From: Rhodothermaceae bacterium
GTDB lineage: Bacteria > Bacteroidota > Rhodothermia > Rhodothermales > Rubricoccaceae
Assembly: GCA_013003465.1 (NCBI GenBank)
Contig: JABDIZ010000276.1
Location: 1 to 10,777 of the forward strand
DNA length: 10,777 nucleotides
Reading direction: 5' to 3'
Positions 5,979 through 10,777 of this stretch are shown here, one piece after another (positions within the stretch are counted from its first letter, which is position 1; every line of letters starts with the position of its first letter). A program made the position numbers and the translations under genes. The notes under the pieces are model-generated. The model was not told where the DNA came from and ran no database searches. It saw nothing but the letters and a program-made list of their open reading frames with translations.

Positions 5979-7229
5979 ATGCCCAACGAATCGGCCGATA
6001 ACGGCACGGAGGAGAACGGCTCGCTCCTGGAGCGCGGGGCACGGCGCCTCAAGCGGGAGGGGCTCAAGAAGATCGCCCTCACGCGTGCGGAGGTGCGGGC
6101 CCTCGTGCGCGGCACCGGCCGCCTCGTCACGGCGCCCGTGCGCCTCGTGGACCGGCGCTCCAATACGCTCGGCCTGCCGCCGGGGACGATGCCGACCGTT
6201 TCTCCAGACGAGCCCGTCACCCCGGCGCGGCTGGGCGTCATGCGCTACGACGGCGACACCTTCGACGAACACAACGACGTCGATGTCGCGACGGCCCGCG
6301 CGCTCGCCGATGCCCCCGGCGTCACCTGGGTCAACCTTGACGGCGTCCATGATGTGCAGACCGTCGCCGCGCTGGGCGAGGCCTTCGCGCTCCATCCGCT
6401 CGTGCAGGAAGACCTTGTCAGCCCCACGCAGCGCCCCAAGCTGGAGACCTATGACGACCACGTGTTCGTCGTCCTCAAAATGGTCCGCCCCGTGGACGAC
6501 GGGGCCTCGCAAGCCCACGAGCGCGGCGGCACCGGGCACACCATCGAGCAAATCGCGCTGATCCTCGGGCCCGGCTATGTGCTCTCCTTCCAGGAGGAGG
6601 AGGGCGACGTGTTCGAGCACATCCGGCAGCGGATCCGCACCGACGGGGGCGCCATCCGCGACCAGGGCGCCGACTACCTCCTCTACGCCCTTCTCGATAT
6701 CATCATCGACCACTACTTCGTGACGCTCGAACGCATCGGCGACGCGACCGAGCTGTTCGAGGACCTCGTCTTCGACAACCCGACCCCGAAGGTACAGGAG
6801 GCCTTGAGCACGCTGCGCCGCCAGGTCGTCGTGCTGCGACGGGCCATCTGGCCGCTGCGCGAAGTGCTCACCCAACTCCTCCGGGAGGATGCCCCCGGCA
6901 TCACCGAGCGCACCCAGCTCTACCTCCGCGATGCCTACGACCACCTCGTGCAGGCCGTCGATGTACTCGAAGCGCTCCGCGATGTGCTGGCCAGCCTCGC
7001 CGACCTCTACCTCTCGGCGCTGAGCCACAAGATGAACGAGGTCATGAAGGTGCTCACGGTCGTGGGCACGCTCTTCATTCCGCTCTCCTTCCTGACAGGG
7101 CTCTACGGGATGAACTTCGCCTACATCCCGGAGCTACAGTATCAGAACGGTTACTTCGTGCTCCTCGGCGTGATGGGACTCGTTACGCTCGGGACGTTGC
7201 TCTACTTCCGCCGGAAGGATTGGCTTTAA
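5979..7229 (+). CDS. corA: Magnesium/cobalt transporter CorA
   Basis: A 416-residue pentameric Mg2+/Co2+ channel of the cytoplasmic membrane. The soluble N-terminal domain has VTWVNLDGVHDVQTVAALGEAF (about 112-133), HPLVQEDLVSPTQRPKLETYDDHVFVVLKM, QIALILGPGYVLSFQEE and then the long stalk helices. The first transmembrane helix (about 355-375, MKVLTVVGTLFIPLSFLTGL) ends in the selectivity motif YGMNF (Y376, G377, M378, N379). The second helix is about 392-410, and the tail is basic (RRKDWL). An N-terminal extension of about 60 residues (acidic, then Arg/Lys-rich) precedes the domain, longer than in E. coli CorA and nearer the Thermotoga type. The start ATG follows CAGCCTGATCG, with no Shine-Dalgarno sequence. 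Its stop TAA overlaps the palindrome TTAA shared with the minus-strand T9SS remnant. Confidence 0.95.
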   Translation: MPNESADNGTEENGSLLERGARRLKREGLKKIALTRAEVRALVRGTGRLVTAPVRLVDRRSNTLGLPPGTMPTVSPDEPVTPARLGVMRYDGDTFDEHNDVDVATARALADAPGVTWVNLDGVHDVQTVAALGEAFALHPLVQEDLVSPTQRPKLETYDDHVFVVLKMVRPVDDGASQAHERGGTGHTIEQIALILGPGYVLSFQEEEGDVFEHIRQRIRTDGGAIRDQGADYLLYALLDIIIDHYFVTLERIGDATELFEDLVFDNPTPKVQEALSTLRRQVVVLRRAIWPLREVLTQLLREDAPGITERTQLYLRDAYDHLVQAVDVLEALRDVLASLADLYLSALSHKMNEVMKVLTVVGTLFIPLSFLTGLYGMNFAYIPELQYQNGYFVLLGVMGLVTLGTLLYFRRKDWL

Positions 7230-7381
7230 TTCGGCCCCCGAACCACAGGACGCGCCGCCTCGAAAAACTCGCCCGCGGCACGGATGAGGTACGTCCCGCT
7301 GGCTAAGCCCGATGGCTCAGAGGTCACGCGCTGCGCCTGATCCGCCCCCATCGGGCCGTTGCGGAGTATGGACCAGGTAGA
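7226..7381 (-). pseudogene. Remnant of a T9SS type A C-terminal sorting domain
   Basis: The minus strand here encodes about 50 residues ending in TAA, including STWSILRNGPMGAD, then EPSGLASGTYLIRA, then FFEAARPVVR. GLASGTYLIRA followed by a short hairpin and a final basic strand is the typical end of a T9SS sorting domain (GLASGVYLVRL...). No signal peptide, start codon or cargo domain precedes it: the frame runs into the end of the zinc-ribbon gene at 7422 and loses all similarity. I read this as the 3' end of a deleted secreted-protein gene that once converged with corA, because both stops share TTAA (7226-7229). Confidence 0.65.
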
Positions 7382-7421
7382 TAGCCCAAAGCCAGAGCGC
7401 CCCGGAAGTCTGCAGGAAGCC

Positions 7422-7658
7422 CTACTCCTCGCCCCGCCCGGGCGCGTACAAGTCTACGAAGCCACACTCGGCGCAGCGGTAGGCGCGGAGGGCAAAGCTC
7501 CGCCGACTGCCGGTCTTCAACCCGACCCAGACGCTACGCTCGGGGGCACCCTCGATCCACTTCGCCGTCTTCTTGCCACTGTCGGTTATGTCGAGGACGT
7601 AGCCCTCTTCCATCGCGCCGCCACAGCGGAGACAGGTCTTGTGCCACAAGTCAGCCAT
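7422..7658 (-). CDS. Small double-CxxC zinc-ribbon protein, copy 3
   Basis: A 78-residue protein opening MADLWHKTCLRCGGAMEEG and ending AYRCAECGFVDLYAPGRGEE. Two CxxC knuckles (C9, C12 and C62, C65) should bind one zinc. The layout C-x2-C-G-G-x-M-x2-G, a Trp, then Y-R-C-x2-C-x-F-x-D-x-Y resembles the small DUF6487-type proteins; that family name is from memory. It is the most divergent of the three copies: the centre (about 25-58) has replaced the GPKW-GGNPKVK block with APERSVWVGLKTGSRRSF. Its ATG overlaps the end of copy 2 by 8 bp (ATGGCTGA, 7651-7658). No function is known to me. Confidence 0.75.
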   Translation of the reverse strand: MADLWHKTCLRCGGAMEEGYVLDITDSGKKTAKWIEGAPERSVWVGLKTGSRRSFALRAYRCAECGFVDLYAPGRGEE

Positions 7659-7905
7659 CGTTCGCCTCCGTGTCGGTCTCGGTCTGCGCGTAGAAGTCAA
7701 GGAAGCTGCATTCCACGCAGCGGTAGCCTGCCACGCGATGGGCGCGCTTTCGCTTGACCTTCGGGTTGCCTCCGGCCCATTTCGGCCCGTAGTCCAGCGG
7801 CCCATCCACCCACCGAGCCTGCATGGACACGCCGTAATCGAGCAGGATGCCCTCCGTCATCTCGCCCCCACAGCGCGGGCAGGTCTTGTGCCACGCATCA
7901 GCCAT
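7651..7905 (-). CDS. Small double-CxxC zinc-ribbon protein, copy 2
   Basis: An 84-residue paralogue opening MADAWHKTCPRCGGEMTEG, with C9, C12, C63 and C66. The centre, WVDGPLDYGPKWAGGNPKVKRKRAHRV, is nearly the same as in copy 1, and the pair must be a fairly recent duplication. The tail is acidic (QTETDTEANDG). The start at 7905 is chosen because it matches the starts of the other two copies; the frame is open further upstream only as a shadow of copy 1. It overlaps copy 1 and copy 3 by 8 bp each, with the same ATGGCTGA, so translation is probably coupled along the transcript. Confidence 0.78.
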   Translation of the reverse strand: MADAWHKTCPRCGGEMTEGILLDYGVSMQARWVDGPLDYGPKWAGGNPKVKRKRAHRVAGYRCVECSFLDFYAQTETDTEANDG

Positions 7906-8143
7906 CGCCGTCGTCGGGCTGGAGGTAGAGATCGACGAACCCACAGTCCAGGCAACGATAGCCCATGACTCGGTGAACGCGCTCCTTCTTGACCTTCGGG
8001 TTGCCCCCGGTCCATTTCGGGCCAAACTCCACGGGGCCGTCCAGCCACTTCGTTTGCATGGTGCCCATATAATCGAGCAGCATCCCATCTCTCATCTCAC
8101 CGCCACAGCGGACGCAGGTCTTGTGCCAGACCATCTCGCTCAT
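7898..8143 (-). CDS. Small double-CxxC zinc-ribbon protein, copy 1
   Basis: An 81-residue protein, first of the three copies in transcription order. It opens MSEMVWHKTCVRCGGEMRDG and carries C10, C13, C64 and C67, with WLDGPVEFGPKWTGGNPKVKKERVHRV between. The end is acidic (QPDDGDG). It starts 4 bp after the stop of the FG-GAP gene, with no Shine-Dalgarno sequence, so it is almost certainly on that transcript. It has no signal peptide or membrane segment and should be cytoplasmic, unlike its secreted upstream neighbour. Confidence 0.78.
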   Translation of the reverse strand: MSEMVWHKTCVRCGGEMRDGMLLDYMGTMQTKWLDGPVEFGPKWTGGNPKVKKERVHRVMGYRCLDCGFVDLYLQPDDGDG

Positions 8144-8147
8144 GGCG

Positions 8148-10355
8148 TCAGCGGATGCGTGTGAAGGCAGCCGCGGCCAGCACGCGGTCAGCGGCTTCGA
8201 GGCGCGCGACGTAGAGGCCCGACGCCACGGTTTGCCCCTGCCCGTCCGTCCCGTCCCATTCTACCCGCTCGGTTCCGGCCACCACGGGCACCCGGTGCAC
8301 CACCTGGCCCAGCGTGTCATAGACGACGAGCATGCGGCGCTCAAGCGGCGCCGTCGTGAGGCGGAAAGTCATGTTTCCTGTGGACGGGTTGGGCACCGCT
8401 CGAATGCCCGGTGAGGGCCGAGACGGGATCCCCGACTCAATACCTACGACGGCGGCGTTGTCGAAGTAGAGCACGCCTCCGGCTTTGGTGCCGAGGAGCA
8501 GGTCGAGGTCGCCATCATCGTTGAGGTCGCCGAGTGCGGGGGTCGTGGTTGGCCGAAAGACGGGCACGCCGGATTCTTCGACGAACTGCGGCGCCGTGGC
8601 GGAGCCCGTGTTGCGGAAGAAGCGCAACGAGCCCTCGGTCGTGCCTGAGAGCAGATCGAGATCACCGTCGCCGTCGAGGTCGGCGAGCGCGGGCGCGCTG
8701 TCGGAGCCAAGGTCTTCGGGCAGGCCAATGGCGGCGCGGTACGTGGTGTCGGCAGCGACGGGCGCGCCGTTGGCCTCGGTCAGAAACGCCGCGTTCTGTG
8801 CCGTGCCCGTGTTGCGGTAGACCTTGAGCCGCCCGTTGGCTTCACCGGTCAGGAGGTCGAGATCGCCGTCGCCGTCGAGATCGCCGAAGGTGGGCCGGAT
8901 GTACTGCCCCACATCGATGTTCTGGTAGCGCTCGTCTTCGAGTTCGTACTGCGGCGCTGTGGCCGAACCGGTGTTGCGGAGGAGCGCCATCCGCCCGTTG
9001 AACCCGCCGACGAGCAGATCGAGGTCATCGTCGTTGTCGAGGTCGGCGAAGACGGGGGCATAGGCGCCAAAGTCATACTCCAGGTTGAGCCAGTTGGGAT
9101 CGGTCAGGCGGAAGCTCGGCGCGTTGTTGGTGCCCTGGTTCTCGAAGAGCGTCAGCGTGGAGCCGAGGAGGCCGAGCGGATCGTTCCCGACGACGAGATC
9201 AGGGTCACCGTCCCCGTCGATGTCAGCGAGCGTGGGCACCGAGCGCTCGCCTACATCGAGGCTCGCGATGAGGCGCTCGGTACGCAGGGCGAACGTTGCG
9301 TTCTCCGCCGTGCCGATGTTTTCGTAGAGGTAGAGGTTGTCGAACTTGTTCTCGACCGACGAGCAGAGCCCACCCAAGATGCCGATGCTTAGGTCGAGGT
9401 CACCATCGCCGTCCACGTCGCCGAAGACGGGCACGTTATAGCCGCCCGATGTCAGCGGCTCATCGAGCGGAAACGCCTCTGATACCAGCGAATACTCCGG
9501 TTCCTGGGGCGTGCCCTCGTTGAGGAAGTAGAACAGACTGCGCGCGAAGAAGTCGCCCCAGAACAGTTCGGCATCGTCGTCGCCATCAAGATCGACGAGC
9601 GCGACGGCATTGGCGCCGTGGAGCGAGCCGCGTCCCTCGATGAATCCGGTGGTGGCGGGCGCGCCGGGCTTCGGGTCCTCGCACGAGGGGCTATCCTCGA
9701 ACACCTCGATGTTCTCCCACAGGTTGGTGATGAACGTGAACTGCGGCAGCCCACTCCCTGGCGCGACGCCATCGTTTCGGTAGAACGTGACGTGTCCCCG
9801 ATCCGCCTGCCCGTGGAAGAAGTCGAGGTCGCCATCGTCGTCGATGTCTACGAGCGCGGGCACCGACGTGTCCTCGTTGGTCACCGCGTCGCCGGTCGAG
9901 GTCATCAGTTCATCGGCCGCGAGGACGAACTGCGGATCGGTGACAGAGCCGTCGTTGCGATAGTAGCGCACGCGGCTCGGCGCGCCCTGCGTGAGCAAGT
10001 CGAAGTCGCCATCGTCGTCGAGGTCGCCGAAAACCGACCAGGTGCCGGGCGCGATGCCATCGAGCGCATCGGTGCGCCACACGAAGCCTTCGCCCGGCCC
10101 GCTCGCACCGACGCTCTCGTAGTACGCGAGCCCGCGTCCGCCTTCGTTGACGACGAGGTCGGCCAGGCCGTCCCCGCTGAGATCCACCAAGTGCGGACGC
10201 GGCGCCAGAAATCCGCCGACGAGCGGATACGGCAAGGCATCGCCGTCGAGGTCGCGCACCTCGAATGGGTCCACCTGCCGGACGAAGTCGAGCGGCGCCT
10301 GCGCGGCGACAGGCAGACTCAGGGCGAGGACGAGCAGGGAGGCTAGGAGGCGCAT
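8148..10355 (-). CDS. Secreted FG-GAP/VCBS repeat protein with T9SS sorting domain
   Basis: A 735-residue exported protein. The signal peptide MRLLASLLVLALSLPVAAQA (1-20) fixes the start; the frame is open to 10493, but that part lies in the next gene. Ten calcium-loop motifs of type DxDGDGDLD start at residues 58, 111, 170, 255, 313, 378, 438, 492, 559 and 610, spaced 51-85 residues apart, as in integrin-like FG-GAP/VCBS beta-propellers. Most are preceded by FGDLD or ALADL and followed by LLxG and YRNTGSATAPQF strands. The T9SS type A domain is about 645-735: VPNPSTGNMTFRL, LVVYDTLGQVVHRV, ASGLYVARLEA. The protein should be moved across the outer membrane and anchored or released. The only two Cys (C225, C331) sit in insertions and could form a disulfide. 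The ligand is unknown. Confidence 0.9.
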   Translation of the reverse strand: MRLLASLLVLALSLPVAAQAPLDFVRQVDPFEVRDLDGDALPYPLVGGFLAPRPHLVDLSGDGLADLVVNEGGRGLAYYESVGASGPGEGFVWRTDALDGIAPGTWSVFGDLDDDGDFDLLTQGAPSRVRYYRNDGSVTDPQFVLAADELMTSTGDAVTNEDTSVPALVDIDDDGDLDFFHGQADRGHVTFYRNDGVAPGSGLPQFTFITNLWENIEVFEDSPSCEDPKPGAPATTGFIEGRGSLHGANAVALVDLDGDDDAELFWGDFFARSLFYFLNEGTPQEPEYSLVSEAFPLDEPLTSGGYNVPVFGDVDGDGDLDLSIGILGGLCSSVENKFDNLYLYENIGTAENATFALRTERLIASLDVGERSVPTLADIDGDGDPDLVVGNDPLGLLGSTLTLFENQGTNNAPSFRLTDPNWLNLEYDFGAYAPVFADLDNDDDLDLLVGGFNGRMALLRNTGSATAPQYELEDERYQNIDVGQYIRPTFGDLDGDGDLDLLTGEANGRLKVYRNTGTAQNAAFLTEANGAPVAADTTYRAAIGLPEDLGSDSAPALADLDGDGDLDLLSGTTEGSLRFFRNTGSATAPQFVEESGVPVFRPTTTPALGDLNDDGDLDLLLGTKAGGVLYFDNAAVVGIESGIPSRPSPGIRAVPNPSTGNMTFRLTTAPLERRMLVVYDTLGQVVHRVPVVAGTERVEWDGTDGQGQTVASGLYVARLEAADRVLAAAAFTRIR

Positions 10356-10372
10356 GAAGGGGAGAGACTCGG

Positions 10373-10445
10373 TTGGACCGCTGACGGCCGACCGCTGACC
10401 GCCGTTCCTCTCAGAACGAGCGACGGTCAGCAGTCCGTCCGTCGG
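10373..10445. repeat. Heptamer repeats and hairpin between the propeller and FG-GAP genes
   Basis: On the plus strand four 7-bp units follow each other: TTGGACC, GCTGACG, GCCGACC and GCTGACC (10373-10400). After a hairpin come units in the opposite orientation, GGTCAGC, AGTCCGT and CCGTCGG (10425-10445). The central structure is GCTGACCG (10394-10401) with CGGTCAGC (10424-10431), enclosing CGTTC (10403-10407), loop CTCTCA and GAACG (10414-10418). It fills most of the spacer upstream of the FG-GAP gene. It lacks a T-run. It could stabilise or end the propeller-gene transcript, or be an intergenic repeat. Confidence 0.55.
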
Positions 10446-10456
10446 CGGGGGTCGAA

Positions 10457-10777
10457 TCAGCGAGGGTCGTAGATCGCCATGCCGGAGGCCCACTTGCCCA
10501 TCGGGATGACCTCGATGACCTCGTTGGTCTCGGTGTCGATGACCGTGACGAAGCCGAAGTCAGTGTCCGGGCGCGGCTCGCCCTCGTCGTTCTGGAACGC
10601 GTGCGGCGCCGGCCGGACGGGCGTGTCGTTGTTGCCGAGGTTACGGTTCGAGACGAAGAGGTACCGGCCGTCGGCTGTAATGGTGGAACCGTGCGGTTCG
10701 GAGAAGTAGATCTCGCCGTCCTCTGGATTACCAACCGTGACCGTCACAGTGCGATCCGCCACGTCCACGACCGAGAC
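10457..10777 (-). CDS. YncE/YVTN-type beta-propeller protein, C-terminal end (partial)
   Basis: The last 106 codons of a gene that enters from the right end; the frame is open to the last base. The residues VSVVDVADRTVTVTV, then PHGSTITADGRYLFVSNRN (a typical PHG-x-TxDGRYLFVSN blade), then FVTVIDTETNEVIEVIPMGKWASGMAIYD are lactonase-like/YVTN propeller blades, in which each blade has a xVxVID-T-T-x-V strand pair. Such proteins are usually exported, but the N-terminus is outside the window. No T9SS domain ends it, in contrast to the next gene on the same strand 101 bp further on. An exact substrate or partner cannot be given. Confidence 0.8.
   Translation of the reverse strand, partial: VSVVDVADRTVTVTVGNPEDGEIYFSEPHGSTITADGRYLFVSNRNLGNNDTPVRPAPHAFQNDEGEPRPDTDFGFVTVIDTETNEVIEVIPMGKWASGMAIYDPR

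Noticed and set aside
5863..6561. A 232-codon plus-strand frame beginning before corA
   Set aside because: It overlaps corA out of frame, with Arg/Ser/Pro-rich content and no similarity to anything I recognise.
5958..7028. A 356-codon minus-strand reading frame opposite corA
   Set aside because: A shadow frame of corA, full of Val/Glu/Gly runs with no domain; the plus-strand gene is unmistakable.
8430..10270. Regularly spaced GTCGAGGTCGCC-like repeats that could suggest a CRISPR or tandem DNA repeat
   Set aside because: They are the codons of the DxDGDGDLD calcium loops in one open reading frame, with irregular spacing of 51-85 codons.
10356..10493. Longer start for the FG-GAP protein
   Set aside because: The added 46 residues overlap the end of the propeller gene and would bury the clear signal peptide that begins at 10355.

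Overview
The window is GC-rich, gene-dense bacterial DNA that looks like chromosome from the Bacteroidota side of the tree, most likely Rhodothermota/Rhodothermales (relatives of Salinibacter, Rubrivirga or Rubricoccus). The lineage call is an inference. It rests on a type IX secretion (T9SS) sorting domain at the end of a secreted FG-GAP repeat protein, a tRNA-Met(CAT) gene without an encoded CCA, a promoter of the TTG...TAnnTTTG type before that tRNA, and start codons preceded by C/T-rich leaders instead of Shine-Dalgarno sequences. No phage, transposase, CRISPR array or rRNA was found.

Layout. 1-168: the end of a TolB/PD40 beta-propeller protein (+). 165-1825: a two-gene operon on the minus strand, in which a DUF3095 protein with a class III cyclase-like core is followed by a small HPP-family membrane protein through a one-base TGATG overlap. 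1826-2098: a divergent spacer with a possible promoter and a possible attenuator hairpin. 2099-2530: an FKBP/SlyD-like peptidyl-prolyl isomerase (+). 2542-3723: DNA polymerase III delta' subunit, holB (-). 3725-3826: a heptanucleotide repeat element. 3829-3989: tRNA-Met with promoter and a strong intrinsic terminator. 4007-5209: a GT4 glycosyltransferase resembling WcaI. 5352-5783: a LapA-like two-TM membrane protein. 5777-5939: three consecutive inverted repeats. 5979-7229: a CorA Mg2+/Co2+ channel. 7226-7381: a decayed T9SS C-terminal domain on the minus strand.

The right third (7422-10777) lies on the minus strand. From high to low coordinate it holds the end of a YncE/YVTN-type beta-propeller protein, a 735-residue secreted protein with ten calcium-loop FG-GAP repeats and a T9SS domain, and three tandem paralogous double-CxxC zinc-ribbon genes. 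These three are joined by identical 8-bp ATGGCTGA overlaps and start 4 bp after the secreted protein gene, so they probably share its transcript.

Most genes are conserved housekeeping or envelope functions. The less ordinary items are the zinc-ribbon triplet behind the FG-GAP gene, the T9SS remnant downstream of it, and two intergenic elements (3725-3826 and 10373-10445) with the same plan: opposed arrays of degenerate 7-bp units around a small central hairpin. No complete undescribed system could be demonstrated from the sequence alone.
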